DNA from: Sphingobacterium arenae | Lineage (GTDB): Bacteria > Bacteroidota > Bacteroidia > Sphingobacteriales > Sphingobacteriaceae | Direction of reading: 5' to 3' | NCBI RefSeq assembly: GCF_014692505.1 | Contig: NZ_JACNYK010000003.1 | Location: 310,001-374,000 of the forward strand | DNA: 64,000 nucleotides | Part shown: positions 17,401-27,259 of the stretch, in pieces | How positions within the stretch are numbered: the stretch's first letter is position 1 | Layout of the letters: each line of letters begins with the position of its first letter | Program-made: the position numbers and the translations under genes | Notes under the pieces: generated by a model | Seen by the model: the letters and a program-made list of their open reading frames with translations, nothing else | The model's database searches: none | Told to the model about the DNA's origin: nothing

Positions 17401-17853
17401 ATGGATATTGGAGTTAAAAAAGAGTTATTAAGACGTTGTTTTAAAAAGATTGAAGAAAGGTTAGGTGAAATTTCGATTGCTATTCAACAGGCACAGGAAG
17501 CGACAGAAAATGAAACGAAAAGCAGTGCTGGTGACAAATATGAAACCTCGCGTGAGATGTTACAACAAGATTTAAACCGTTTCCATATACAACTATCACA
17601 AGCGAGAAAAGATCATATTTTACTGCAGAAAATAGAGGTAGGAATTAAAAAAAACGTCGAAATTGGTGCTATAGTGACGACCGATTATTTAACCTACTTT
17701 ATTGCCGTGAGTTTAGGGCAACAAGAGATTGGTGGAAAAAAGATTGTGGTGATTTCTCCTGCCTCACCCATAGGGAAGTTATTGGTGGGAGCTGCCACCG
17801 GTGAATATATTTCCTTGAATGGAACGAAGCAACTTATAACAGGAGTCTACTGA
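17401..17853 (+). CDS. GreA/GreB C-terminal-domain-like protein
   Basis: A 150-residue soluble protein. The first about 80 residues form a helical hairpin-like region, and the last about 65 (VEIGAIVTTDYLTYFIAVSLG to GEYISLNG) resemble the FKBP-like C-terminal domain of the Gre transcript-cleavage factors, including SPASPIGKLLVGAATGE, which parallels the SPIGxALLGxxxGD motif. It lacks the standard length of GreA, so an RNA-polymerase-binding accessory factor such as the Rnk/Gre-like proteins is the likeliest role. Homologues in databases are sometimes labelled 3-oxoacyl-ACP synthase; nothing in the sequence supports that name. Confidence 0.6.
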   Translation: MDIGVKKELLRRCFKKIEERLGEISIAIQQAQEATENETKSSAGDKYETSREMLQQDLNRFHIQLSQARKDHILLQKIEVGIKKNVEIGAIVTTDYLTYFIAVSLGQQEIGGKKIVVISPASPIGKLLVGAATGEYISLNGTKQLITGVY

Positions 17854-17964
17854 AGAATGGCGGCAATCACGCCATCATGGAAAACAATAGCGCCCTATTT
17901 GTTGTTCCACTAGTAAATTGCTGATCGCTTTGTTGAGTTTATAGAATTCTTGTAAGATAACGGT

Positions 17965-18387
17965 ATGGATATGGCACTTCTGAATAAATATAAATCTCTT
18001 ATTACTGCTGCCGAGAACTTGGTAACCGGAGGAGTTCAGTTCATGGAGCAAGACAGCATTTTAATTATTAAAGGAGCAGCTCCCAGTGCGGAAGTAAAAG
18101 ATAAGTTGTGGGATATCTATAGCCAAATTGATCCTAATTTTATATCACGGGAAGTGTCACTAGATATAGAAGTTTTGGCTACTGTAAAAGGTTGTAAAGC
18201 ATACATGATCGTAGAAGAACCTATCCTAAATATTCACAAAGGGCCTGGAGTAGAGTCGCCTATCATCGACAAAGTCCAAAGACAAGAAATAGTAATTATC
18301 CTTAGCCGGACCAATGTGTATTGGTGGCTTGTGCGCACGAACAACAGTGAGGGATATTGCTACGCGCAGAATATTGAACTTGTGTAG
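17965..18387 (+). CDS. Small protein with C-terminal SH3b domain
   Basis: The 140-residue protein has an N-terminal region of about 75 residues that looks like a BON-type or KOW-like alpha/beta fold (LIIKGAAPSAEVKDKLWDIYSQIDP). An SH3b domain follows at about 78-140 (AYMIVEEPILNIHKGPGVESPIIDKVQRQ ending EGYCYAQNIELV). SH3b domains usually bind cell-wall peptides. No signal peptide is visible, which is odd for such a role. It begins ATGGATATG; the second ATG is an equally possible start. Confidence 0.65.
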   Translation: MDMALLNKYKSLITAAENLVTGGVQFMEQDSILIIKGAAPSAEVKDKLWDIYSQIDPNFISREVSLDIEVLATVKGCKAYMIVEEPILNIHKGPGVESPIIDKVQRQEIVIILSRTNVYWWLVRTNNSEGYCYAQNIELV

Positions 18388-18413
18388 ATGGGGATCCCTG
18401 GAAGTGAAGAAAA

Positions 18414-19253
18414 TTAGTCAAAGATTTCCTCTAGTCGGAACGTTTCTTTCAATCGAATTCCTTTTTCTGTTTGCTGCAATGTACAACAGGCATTAACGGG
18501 ATCGTGTTCTAGAAATAGAATATATTCATTATCGACAATTTCTTGCCAATAATCTTGCCGTTCTTCCATAGTAACCAACGGACGTACATCGTATCCCATA
18601 ACATAGGGGAGGGGGATGTGGCCGACAGAAGGCAGTAAGTCCGCCATATACAGGATAGTTTTCCCTTGATAGCGAATTTGTGGTAGCATCATTGCTTCCG
18701 TATGCCCATTTGTATAGCGAATGTCAATGTTAGGAGAGAAGGGCACCTCTTCTTTTATAAAATTTAATTGACCACTTTCCTGAATCGGAAGAATATTCTC
18801 GCTGAGAAAGGATGCTCTTTCTCTAGGATTGGGATGTACCGCCCAATTCCAATGTTTTTCATTGCTCCAGAAACGTGCGTTTTTAAACGCGGGTACGAAG
18901 TGGTCCCCGTCCCTTTTGACGGCACCTCCACAATGGTCGAAGTGGAGATGTGTCAAGATTATATCTGTAATATCATCCCGATGAAAGCCATATTTCCTTA
19001 ACGAATTATCCAATGTGGCATCACCGTGGAGAAAATAATGGCTGAAGAACTTTTCATCTTGTTTATCACCTATCGCGGTGTCCACTAAAATGAGTTGTTT
19101 ATTGTCTTCAATAAGCAATAATCTATTCGTCCAAGTACATAGATTCCGCTCGTCAGCAGGGTTGGTACGTTGCCATAAAGATTTAGGCACCACACCGAAC
19201 ATGGCTCCGCCATCTAGCTTAAAAAATCCAGTTTCAATAGTGTATAGCTTCAT
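18414..19253 (-). CDS. MBL-fold metallo-hydrolase
   Basis: A 279-residue metallo-beta-lactamase-fold protein with the zinc-binding motif THLHFDHCGG at about residues 101-110, the preceding DTAIGD, NGHTEAMM at about 188, ADLLPS near 206 and a final LEHDP. The layout resembles the quorum-quenching lactonase and general hydrolase subgroup, but the substrate cannot be assigned. It has no signal peptide. It is convergent with the SH3b gene and lies 16 bp downstream of the gene at 19270 on the same strand, so the two may be co-transcribed. Confidence 0.85.
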   Translation of the reverse strand: MKLYTIETGFFKLDGGAMFGVVPKSLWQRTNPADERNLCTWTNRLLLIEDNKQLILVDTAIGDKQDEKFFSHYFLHGDATLDNSLRKYGFHRDDITDIILTHLHFDHCGGAVKRDGDHFVPAFKNARFWSNEKHWNWAVHPNPRERASFLSENILPIQESGQLNFIKEEVPFSPNIDIRYTNGHTEAMMLPQIRYQGKTILYMADLLPSVGHIPLPYVMGYDVRPLVTMEERQDYWQEIVDNEYILFLEHDPVNACCTLQQTEKGIRLKETFRLEEIFD

Positions 19254-19269
19254 GTCACGCGTAGAGTAT

Positions 19270-19776
19270 CTACTTTTTAAATAGCCCGCCTAACGCATCG
19301 CCTAATTTTCCTTTTGTAACGGCGCTTATTGCATCGTCAATACCCACCTTACCATCACCATTTTGGTCTAAAGCCGAACCCGCATCACCTCCCGTAAGGG
19401 AGCCTATGATTTCACTGACGTTGAAGTCCCCACTTTGCACTTTATTAGAGATCATGCTAATAATCTGCGGTATAATGCTACTCGCAAAACCTCCAGCAGT
19501 ACCACCGTCTAAACCGGCATTGCCCAATTTAGCGCTTAGAGACGAAATAATATTTTGCACTATTGGATTTGACGTCAAAGTATTTTTATCTGTATGACCG
19601 AACATACTGGTTAAATCGCCTAAATTTCCACCTGAAACAGCGGATTTTAATCCGTCCATCAAGGAAGAGCCCGTAGCTTGAACGACATCGCTTTCTAGGC
19701 TATCGTTGATGTTAGTGTTATTGCTAACCTCTTGTCTAGTAGCTTTTTGTATTATTTCTTGAAATTTGTCCATCAC
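19270..19776 (-). CDS. DUF937-like protein with EF-hand/dockerin-type calcium loop
   Basis: A 168-residue protein, Gly/Ser/Ile-rich, without signal peptide. The body looks like the DUF937 (YidB-type) helical family. Near residue 139 there is a clear calcium-loop motif DQNGDGKVGIDDA, which fits the Dx[DN]xDGxxxxxD pattern of EF-hands and dockerin repeats. A single loop is visible. Function is unknown. The start is probably ATGGACAAA, the second of two adjacent ATGs. It lies just upstream of the MBL hydrolase on the same strand. Confidence 0.6.
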   Translation of the reverse strand: MMDKFQEIIQKATRQEVSNNTNINDSLESDVVQATGSSLMDGLKSAVSGGNLGDLTSMFGHTDKNTLTSNPIVQNIISSLSAKLGNAGLDGGTAGGFASSIIPQIISMISNKVQSGDFNVSEIIGSLTGGDAGSALDQNGDGKVGIDDAISAVTKGKLGDALGGLFKK

Positions 19777-20031
19777 CTTTTTGATTTTATTACACTATAA
19801 ACCTAAATAAATTTATCTTTATATGCAATTTAATTGCGCATAATATAAAAATGAATTATTAATAGGTGTTTGTTCTTATCTGTATTCATAAGTGTTATGT
19901 GGTTTATTGGAAGCTATCTCGATAAAATTTAACGAAGTTGCAGCCAAAAAGAGGCGTAAAAAAAATGATTAGTTAAATTTGAAACAGGCTCTTATTGGCG
20001 ATAATTTTTTTTATGGAAAATAATTAAAAGG

Positions 20032-20739
20032 ATGAAATCAACAATTCAAGAAATCGAAGAACGGTTTGATAAAGATGTAGCGCGGTTCTCTAAATTGGAA
20101 ACTGGACAGCAAACAACGCTCGATGCAGCGTTCAACATGGAACTTATAACAGAGTCAATCGTCCGTTGCTCCCCCAAGCTAAAAGCTGTACTGGATATAG
20201 GGTGTGGTGCCGGAAATTATATGGTAAAATTAGCACAAAAAGTCGTCGATATCGATATTACATTGCTGGATTTAAGTCAGCCGATGTTAGATAAGGCGTT
20301 AGAAAGGGTTGGTGAGGCAACATTAGGAAAAGTGAATGCACTCAAAGGCGATTTTAGAACAGTTGATTTTGGTACAGATAAGTATGATGTGATTATCGCG
20401 ACAGCTGTGCTGCACCATCTAAGAGACGATGTCGATTGGGAAACAACATTTAAAAAGTTATTTAATTTGCTCAATGACGGTGGTAGTGTATGGATCTTTG
20501 ATTTAGTACATCAGACAGACACCATATTACAACAATATATCTATCATGATTTGTATGGTAAGTATTTGGAGCAGTTAAAAGATCGGGATTATAGAGATCA
20601 CGTATTTGCTTACATCGAGAAAGAAGACTCTCCCCGTAGTTTGATGTACCAACTACAGCTATTGGAAAAGGTTGGATTTAAAAAAGTTGATATATTACAC
20701 AAACATTTATGCTTTGCCTCTTTTGTAGGGTTCAAATAA
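20032..20739 (+). CDS. Class I SAM-dependent methyltransferase
   Basis: A 235-residue Rossmann-fold methyltransferase. The SAM-binding motif I DIGCGAGNYMVKL is at about residues 55-67, then DLSQPML (motif II), KGDFRTVDF and a post-motif TAVLHHLRDD typical of ubiquinone/menaquinone- or small-molecule-directed enzymes. The substrate cannot be assigned. The gene stands alone and is followed by a bidirectional terminator shared with the convergent efflux operon. A TAAATTTG box at 19974-19981 is a possible -7 element. Confidence 0.85.
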   Translation: MKSTIQEIEERFDKDVARFSKLETGQQTTLDAAFNMELITESIVRCSPKLKAVLDIGCGAGNYMVKLAQKVVDIDITLLDLSQPMLDKALERVGEATLGKVNALKGDFRTVDFGTDKYDVIIATAVLHHLRDDVDWETTFKKLFNLLNDGGSVWIFDLVHQTDTILQQYIYHDLYGKYLEQLKDRDYRDHVFAYIEKEDSPRSLMYQLQLLEKVGFKKVDILHKHLCFASFVGFK

Positions 20740-20762
20740 ACAAAGTACGACTTATATAAAAG

Positions 20763-20796
20763 AAAAGGACGCCCACCATGGGCGCCCTTTTCTTTT
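20763..20796. terminator. Bidirectional intrinsic terminator
   Basis: Stem AAAAGGACGCCC (20763-20774) with GGGCGCCCTTTT (20780-20791), one mismatch, loop ACCAT. T-runs follow on the plus strand and also on the minus strand. It separates the methyltransferase from the convergent efflux operon. Confidence 0.85.
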
Positions 20797-20810
20797 TGTC
20801 AATTATACGC

Positions 20811-23800
20811 TTAATGTGAGCTTAAGTTCTTCGCCCGTTCGGGGTCAAAATTAGCTTCCAATTCAGCAAGCTTTTTCTTTCCGTAGGCAAGTTTCGTAAT
20901 GACATAAAATAATACCGGAATAATAAAGATACCAATTAAGGTAGCTGCACCCATTCCGCCGAATACCGTCCAGCCGATAGTCTGACGAGAGAATGCACCT
21001 GCACCAGTAGATATCATTAAGGGAATAATACCCAAAATAAATGCGAAAGAGGTCATAATGATGGGCCTCAGCCGCAATTTCACAGCATCCAATGTCGCAT
21101 CCAATAGTGGCATCCCAATGTCCACACGCTCTTTCGCAAACTCTACAATCAAGATCGCATTTTTACAAGCTAAACCAATAATCGTCACCAAACCAATCTG
21201 TGCGTATATGTTGTTGTCCAATGCGGGGATGAACAATAATGTCAAGATTGCTCCAAATACACCCAAAGGTACGGATAACAAAATTGAAAACGGAACAGAC
21301 CAGCTTTCATATAGTGAGGCAAGCAAGAGGAATACGAATACAATACATAAAGCAAAGATCATCACGGTCATATTACCTGACTGTTTTTCTTGTAACGATA
21401 ATCCTGAAAAGTCGTACCCATATCCGTTAGGTAATGTTTGTGCGGCTACTTCTTCTAGAGCCCGTAATGCATCTCCAGAACTGTATCCCGGTGCTGCAGA
21501 ACCACTTACTTCAATACTTCTAAAAATATTGTAATGATTGATGATAGAGGGGTTTTGTACCAATTCCCAAGAAATAAGCGTGCTCAAGGGGACCGGATTT
21601 CCACTGATGTTATTTACAAATAACTTATTGAGATCTTCAATGTTCATTCGGAAATCCTGATCTGCTTGTGTTACGACGCGGAAGTTACGTCCGTATCGAG
21701 TGAAGTCATTGACATAAGCCGAACCTAGGTACGCCGAAATCGTACTGTAAATAGACGAAACCGGAACAGACATTCTTTTCGCTTGTTCTCTATTAACAGA
21801 AATTTTAAAATTGGGCGAGTTTGAGTTAAACAACGTATACGCCATACCTATTTCCGGTCGTTGATTTGCTGCAGCTAAGAATTGGCCTACAACGCTTTCA
21901 AACTGTTTGATATCGACCGTCTGATGGTCTTGGATCATCAGGGAGAACCCGCCGGAAGTACCTAAACCAGGTATGGCTGGAGGAGTTACAGCAAGTACAT
22001 TTGCTTTATCATAATGTGCGTATTTTCCCATGATTCCGCCTGCAACTTCCGCTGCCGTGCGCTTACGTTCTGACCAGGGTTTCAAGGATACAAATAATGT
22101 TGCCCCGTTTGATTTGAACGATCTATTCAATATATTGATGCCTGATATAAGTGTAATGTGTTGTATTTCAGGGTAGTCCTTTCGAAGATCTGCTTCTAAT
22201 TCGTCCAATACCTCCCCCGTACGACTCGCGGAGGAGCCTTCGGGCAGTGTTACTCCCGCGAAGAACATCCCGTTATCTTCGGTAGGAATAAAGCCGGTGG
22301 GTTTGATTTGGAACATATATCCCGTTCCAACGTATAAACACAACAAAATAATAAGCGCAAGAGGTGCTCTGCGAATCATATTTTTGACTCCCCTCGAGTA
22401 TTTAAAGGTTACTCGTTCGAACCATAAATTGAATTTATAAAAGAATTTATTCAAGCCTTTAGCATCTTTGTTTACAGCAGTTGGCTTTAACATGATGGAA
22501 CATAAAGCTGGTGTTAGAGAAAGCGCGACGAAGGCTGATATTAATACCGACACAGCTATCGTAATCGCAAACTGTTGGTAAAGTTGTCCGACCATGCCTG
22601 GAATAAAACCTACGGGCACAAAAACCGCGGCCAAAATAAATCCAATTGCGATAACTGGCGCTGTAATATCTTTCATGGCGTGACGGGTTGCTTCCTTAGC
22701 ATCCATTTTATAATGATCGATATAGTGTTGTACAGCCTCCACGACTACAATGGCGTCGTCCACAACAATTCCAATGGCAAGTACAAAAGCCAATAAAGTA
22801 AGGTTGTTTATGGAAAACCCAAAAAGTGTAAAGAAAATAAAGGTACCGACGATTGACACTGGAATTGCCAAAACCGGGATTAAGGTAGCCCTCCACGACT
22901 GTAGGAAGAAGAAAACAACGACGGTTACTAACAACAATGCTTCGACGAGGGTATGTATTACGGATTCGATCGACGCATTTACAACAGATACCGTTTCGTA
23001 ACCCACAACATAGTCGACATCAGGCGGAAAGGACTGTTTTAGTTCTTCTAAAGCCGCGTAAATACCGTCTGCGGTTTCCACCGCATTCCCACCAGGTGTT
23101 TGGGCAACCATCATACCCGTCGAACGCATGCCATTAACGCGTGTTGTAGTAGCGTAATTGAACTGTCCCAATTCGACCCGGGCAACATCCTTTAACTGAA
23201 CGATAGATCCATCTGTAGGATTTGTCTTTACGATGATCTCTTCAAAATCCTCTATTTCGGATAAGTCCGAGTCGGTAATGACTGGATATTCAAAAACTTG
23301 GGAATTGTACTGTGGAGGCGCTCCGACGGAACCGCCAGGCATACGAAGGTTTTGCTCGGAAATGGCATTAGATACATCAGTAGGCGTCAGGTTTAACGCC
23401 GTCAATTTATTTGCATCTAACCAAACTCGCATTGCGAATGGTTGTCCAAAGGCTGTTACATCCCCAACTCCCTTCACCCGCATAATCGCATCTTTAATAT
23501 ATAAATTGGCGTAGTTTGCTAAGAATTTATCGTCTCGTGTACCATTAGGCGACACCAAAGACACAAGCATCAAAATATCGGTATTAGCTTTACGGGTGGT
23601 TACTCCTAGGCGACGTACGGCTTCTGGCAAAACAGGTTCGGCAATACCCACGCGGTTCTGCACGTCAAGGGTCGCTATATCAATATCTGTACCCACTTCA
23701 AATGTGACGGTTATGCTCGACTGTCCGTTAGAAGTACTATTAGACGACATATATATCATTCCCGGCGTACCATTAATTTGGCTCTCAATGGGAGTGGTTA

Positions 23801-23984
23801 CTGTCTGCTCGACGGTTTGTGCATCCGCACCTGTGTAGTTCGCTGTTACCGTAACGGTGGGTGGGGCAATGGAGGGATATTGGCTGATAGGCAGCGTCAT
23901 GATAGAAATCGTACCGATAATCATAATCAATATCGAGATAACGATTGCCGTGACGGGCCTTCTTATAAAAACTTCTGATATCAT
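20811..23984 (-). CDS. RND multidrug efflux permease (HAE1 family, AcrB-like)
   Basis: An inner-membrane proton-driven transporter of 1057 residues, the usual length for AcrB/MexB homologues. It has about twelve membrane spans, two large periplasmic loops and the proton-relay DD pair in the fourth span (AIGIVVDDAIVVVEAV, about residues 404-419). The N-terminus MISEVFIRRPVTAIVISI is diagnostic. It is the last gene of the tetR-tolC-acrA-acrB operon. Substrates are unknown; amphiphilic drugs, bile salts or dyes are usual for the family. Confidence 0.95.
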   Translation of the reverse strand: MISEVFIRRPVTAIVISILIMIIGTISIMTLPISQYPSIAPPTVTVTANYTGADAQTVEQTVTTPIESQINGTPGMIYMSSNSTSNGQSSITVTFEVGTDIDIATLDVQNRVGIAEPVLPEAVRRLGVTTRKANTDILMLVSLVSPNGTRDDKFLANYANLYIKDAIMRVKGVGDVTAFGQPFAMRVWLDANKLTALNLTPTDVSNAISEQNLRMPGGSVGAPPQYNSQVFEYPVITDSDLSEIEDFEEIIVKTNPTDGSIVQLKDVARVELGQFNYATTTRVNGMRSTGMMVAQTPGGNAVETADGIYAALEELKQSFPPDVDYVVGYETVSVVNASIESVIHTLVEALLLVTVVVFFFLQSWRATLIPVLAIPVSIVGTFIFFTLFGFSINNLTLLAFVLAIGIVVDDAIVVVEAVQHYIDHYKMDAKEATRHAMKDITAPVIAIGFILAAVFVPVGFIPGMVGQLYQQFAITIAVSVLISAFVALSLTPALCSIMLKPTAVNKDAKGLNKFFYKFNLWFERVTFKYSRGVKNMIRRAPLALIILLCLYVGTGYMFQIKPTGFIPTEDNGMFFAGVTLPEGSSASRTGEVLDELEADLRKDYPEIQHITLISGINILNRSFKSNGATLFVSLKPWSERKRTAAEVAGGIMGKYAHYDKANVLAVTPPAIPGLGTSGGFSLMIQDHQTVDIKQFESVVGQFLAAANQRPEIGMAYTLFNSNSPNFKISVNREQAKRMSVPVSSIYSTISAYLGSAYVNDFTRYGRNFRVVTQADQDFRMNIEDLNKLFVNNISGNPVPLSTLISWELVQNPSIINHYNIFRSIEVSGSAAPGYSSGDALRALEEVAAQTLPNGYGYDFSGLSLQEKQSGNMTVMIFALCIVFVFLLLASLYESWSVPFSILLSVPLGVFGAILTLLFIPALDNNIYAQIGLVTIIGLACKNAILIVEFAKERVDIGMPLLDATLDAVKLRLRPIIMTSFAFILGIIPLMISTGAGAFSRQTIGWTVFGGMGAATLIGIFIIPVLFYVITKLAYGKKKLAELEANFDPERAKNLSSH

Positions 23985-24020
23985 ATTTTTCTATTATACT
24001 TATTTAGGGGCCTACAACAA

Positions 24021-25160
24021 CTATTTCTGAGGTGTGCTCTGTTCCGCAGTTTTCTCCGTCACTTTCGCACCATTTCGTACATTCATTATGCCGTCGACCA
24101 CAATCCGATCGCCAGCTTCTATTCCATTGTTTACGACGACTTTATCTTCCACCTTTAATCCAAGTTCTACAGGGCGGAGCTCGGCTAGACTACTATCGTT
24201 GACGACATATACATTGTAAACGCCCAATTGGTCTTGTACCGCTTTAAACGGAATCATTAACTGTTCTGTAGCCGTCGTACTCTTAACATGCATGGTCACG
24301 TTCATACCTGCTCGCAATTCATTTTGGGGGTTGCTGAACGAAGCCCGGATAGTCAGTCTTCCGGTAGTGGGATCGACTGCGCGGTCCATCGTCGCAATCT
24401 TTCCGTCATGTGAGTAAACGGTATTGTTCGGTAACGACACCGTAACGTCAGTAGACAATTGGCCGGATTGATAACCAGCGAACTCCATAATTTCTTTTTC
24501 ACTGATTTGAAACTCAACGGCAATCGGATCGATTGCACTGATGGTATTCAGCAGTGTAGTACCCGGAGATACCAATGCACCCGTGCGTACTTTCGAAATT
24601 CCCACAGCCCCGCTAAATGGTGCGCGTATAATAGAACGCTCCAAATTAGTCTCCGCAGTAGTTAATGCCGCCTGTGCAGCTTGGATTTGAGCTTTCTGAT
24701 TATTGACATCTGTTATAGCGTAATCCAACGTCTGTTTTGCAATTGCATCTTGTTCCGCGAGCGTTTGATAACGTGTTAGATCTTTTTCTACTCGTTGTAG
24801 ATTAGCTTTAGCGATTTCTAAATTGGCCTTAGCTTGATCAACAGCTGCTTGATAACGGATACGGTCAATTTCATATAAGGGTTGTCCCTTTTTTACAGCG
24901 GCACCATCTGCAACATATATTTTAGTTACATAACCAGATACTTCCGCTAATAGATCAGCTTCTTGAAGAGGAACGACACTCGCTGCATAACTTTTAAGGC
25001 CGGAAACAATCTGTTTCTCTACAGTTGATGTTGTCACCGGAATAGCCATTTGTCCGGGGGCAGCCGCTTGCTGCTGTTTTGCCCCATCTTTGGAACCGCA
25101 AGACTGCCATAACAAAGCGGAACTTATAATTAGTGCAGAAAATAAATAATTCTTATTCAT
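24021..25160 (-). CDS. RND efflux periplasmic adaptor (AcrA-like lipoprotein)
   Basis: A 379-residue membrane-fusion protein. A lipoprotein signal ends at LWQSC (Cys21). A lipoyl-like half-domain (ADLLAEVSGYVTKIYVADGAAVKKGQ), a long alpha hairpin (about residues 100-170), a second lipoyl half and a beta-barrel domain follow. It bridges the permease and the TolC-like channel. It lies between the other two pump genes with 36- and 38-bp gaps. Confidence 0.95.
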   Translation of the reverse strand: MNKNYLFSALIISSALLWQSCGSKDGAKQQQAAAPGQMAIPVTTSTVEKQIVSGLKSYAASVVPLQEADLLAEVSGYVTKIYVADGAAVKKGQPLYEIDRIRYQAAVDQAKANLEIAKANLQRVEKDLTRYQTLAEQDAIAKQTLDYAITDVNNQKAQIQAAQAALTTAETNLERSIIRAPFSGAVGISKVRTGALVSPGTTLLNTISAIDPIAVEFQISEKEIMEFAGYQSGQLSTDVTVSLPNNTVYSHDGKIATMDRAVDPTTGRLTIRASFSNPQNELRAGMNVTMHVKSTTATEQLMIPFKAVQDQLGVYNVYVVNDSSLAELRPVELGLKVEDKVVVNNGIEAGDRIVVDGIMNVRNGAKVTEKTAEQSTPQK

Positions 25161-25198
25161 GTTTTCGTGTATTTCGTGGTTGATTGATAAGGATTTTT

Positions 25199-26545
25199 TT
25201 ATCGCGTTGTTTCTACTGTGCCCAACGCTTTTTGAATATCTAGCTTGCTGGAAAGAACAGCATACAAAGCATTAAGATAATTTAATTGAGTCGTTCGAAG
25301 GTCACTTTCAGATGTCATTAACTCTAAATAAGTTTTCACCCCAGCATCGTATTGTAGCTTGATGGTATTATAAACCTCTTCGGACAATTCCATATTTTCT
25401 TTCGCATTTCGCCACTCGTTCATATTCGAACGATAGCTCGCCATAGCTGCCGAATACTCTGCACTGATCATATTCTCCAGATTCTTCAGATCCCACTCTA
25501 TTCTTTCTTCTTCTAGTTCTGATTTGCGGATTTCCTGAATACGCTTGGTTCCAGTGAAAATAGGGAAGCTTAATGATAGCCCAACAGCAGAACTAGGGTA
25601 GTTGTGCGCATATAACTGGCTAAACTGACTGTTCAAGTAGTTGAGGTTATAATTTGCGTAAGCGCCCAATCGAGGCATAAAGCTCCATTTTTGGTATTGT
25701 GTATTCAATTTCTGAACCTCGCGCAATGTTTCCAGTTGTTGGAATTCTACCCGGTTGGCAATATGAAGTAATTCCGTGGTGTCCAGTAAAATATTGGATT
25801 CCAAGGACTGATTGATAAAGGATAGAGAAATCTCTTGTGTTGCAGGAATATTTATAAGGGATTTCAGATAATCATATTTGTATTTGCGCGCTTCATTAGC
25901 TGATTTTAATTGTGCAGTGACATTGTTCAACGATATTTGCGCCCGTTTATAATCTATTTTGTCTACCAATCCAGTTTCATAGCGGGCATTGGCTTCTGTA
26001 TACTGACGTTTTAGACGGACAATGTTCTCATTAATGATTTTAATAGTCTCCTCTGAGGTCAGTATATCGTAATAGGCTTTACTTACATCCACCACCGTAT
26101 TGATTCTGGTGTCCTCTATATTTAAATTGTTTTGCTGACGTATGTATTTGGCCGCACGGGAAGCTTGGAACAATTCAGGACTAAGGATAGCTTGATCAGC
26201 TTGGAAACCAATCACACTATTGTTTTTCTGGCCCATTTGCATCGCCTGACCATTAACAACCATCGTTTGTATTTTGAGATTGTGTACCAAGGAAGCAGAA
26301 GCATTGATTTGTGGAAACCAACCGGATAATGCCGATGCAATTTGCCTTTCGCCTATTTCTTGGTCTATATTTGCTTGTTTTAATTCAATTTTATTGCGTA
26401 GGGCATACTCGATAAGCTCATCCAACGTTGCGTTGCTGTTGAGTTTTTCAGTCTCTTCGTGATTAACTGTCTGTGCTTGTGCGTATCCCAGTCCCATAAC
26501 ACAGGACGCCAGAAACAACGATAAAGCAACCTTTCTAAACTTCAT
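25199..26545 (-). CDS. TolC-family outer membrane efflux channel
   Basis: A 448-residue outer-membrane channel with a signal peptide (MKFRKVALSLFLASCVMG to AQA, about 25 residues), then the two repeated helical/beta units of the TolC family. The start is placed at the ATG at 26545, not the in-frame upstream codon at 26587, because a normal signal peptide begins there and the codon sits 1 bp after the tetR stop, which suits translational coupling. Confidence 0.93.
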   Translation of the reverse strand: MKFRKVALSLFLASCVMGLGYAQAQTVNHEETEKLNSNATLDELIEYALRNKIELKQANIDQEIGERQIASALSGWFPQINASASLVHNLKIQTMVVNGQAMQMGQKNNSVIGFQADQAILSPELFQASRAAKYIRQQNNLNIEDTRINTVVDVSKAYYDILTSEETIKIINENIVRLKRQYTEANARYETGLVDKIDYKRAQISLNNVTAQLKSANEARKYKYDYLKSLINIPATQEISLSFINQSLESNILLDTTELLHIANRVEFQQLETLREVQKLNTQYQKWSFMPRLGAYANYNLNYLNSQFSQLYAHNYPSSAVGLSLSFPIFTGTKRIQEIRKSELEEERIEWDLKNLENMISAEYSAAMASYRSNMNEWRNAKENMELSEEVYNTIKLQYDAGVKTYLELMTSESDLRTTQLNYLNALYAVLSSKLDIQKALGTVETTR

Positions 26546-26546
26546 A

Positions 26547-27128
26547 TTACTGATATTGATTTTTAACACCATTCCAAATAATTTCAATTAATTCCGCGCG
26601 GCCTTTGGCCTGCATTTTACAAAAGCCATAAGTAACCATTTTAACATGGGACGTTGCCGACCCTATATAAATTGATATTAAGGTATAGAAACTGACATTT
26701 CGGAGAATACCAGATTTTATGCCTTCTTCAAAAAATAAATGCATTTTATCGACGCCGTAATACGTTGTCTTTTTTTGTTTTATGAGCTCATAATAGGGCG
26801 ATGAGTAAAATTGTTCTATAAACCAGAACGTCTCTTTATGCGCTATATAGTAATCTACCAGCCGATTCCAAATGTAAAAGAACCTCTCCTTATAAGGGAG
26901 ATCTTCTTTAAAATCAAAAATATGCTCATTTGTCTTTTCCCGACAATACTTAAAAAGTTCTAAAATCAATTCATCTTTGGAACTGAAATAATGGTATATC
27001 GTACCCGTAGCTACATTGGCATGCGCTGCTATCTGACTCATAGGCGTACCATGAAACCCATACTCATTAATAAGTTTGAGTGTGCTTTCAAAAATAGCCT
27101 CTTTTTTATTTAACAATTGAACGTTCAT
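26547..27128 (-). CDS. TetR/AcrR-family transcriptional repressor
   Basis: A 193-residue regulator. The N-terminal helix-turn-helix spans about residues 8-55 (STLKLINEYGFHGTPMSQIAAHANVATGTIYHYFSSKDEL), followed by a ligand-binding domain rich in aromatic residues. It is the first gene of the efflux operon and probably represses it and itself until an effector binds. A palindrome CAAATATTTG (27168-27177) and a TACTTTTG box (27136-27143, minus) lie just upstream. Confidence 0.92.
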   Translation of the reverse strand: MNVQLLNKKEAIFESTLKLINEYGFHGTPMSQIAAHANVATGTIYHYFSSKDELILELFKYCREKTNEHIFDFKEDLPYKERFFYIWNRLVDYYIAHKETFWFIEQFYSSPYYELIKQKKTTYYGVDKMHLFFEEGIKSGILRNVSFYTLISIYIGSATSHVKMVTYGFCKMQAKGRAELIEIIWNGVKNQYQ

Positions 27129-27135
27129 TCGGGTG

Positions 27136-27177
27136 CAAAAGTAGGAAAAAAATCAGGGTTTAAATGTCAAATATTTG
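27136..27177 (-). promoter_or_regulatory. Candidate promoter and TetR operator of the efflux operon
   Basis: On the minus strand TACTTTTG (27143-27136) matches the TAnnTTTG -7 consensus only 8 bases before the tetR ATG, which would give a leaderless or nearly leaderless message. The perfect 10-bp palindrome CAAATATTTG at 27168-27177 overlaps the expected -33 region and is a plausible repressor site. Operator function is inferred from position and symmetry only. Confidence 0.4.
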
Positions 27178-27259
27178 TTATAAATGAAGAGGGGAGTTAG
27201 TGTCTTCTCGACACTAATGTTAAGTTTTTGTTAAATACACCTTTTTAAGAGTGCTTTAT

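Noticed and set aside
19790..19815. Partial match to the small RNA 5' block (ATTTAGGTTTATA on the minus strand) upstream of the gene at 19270
   Set aside because: No CATAATT start, no TTATAATTGG block and no terminator hairpin follow, so it is not counted as a family member.
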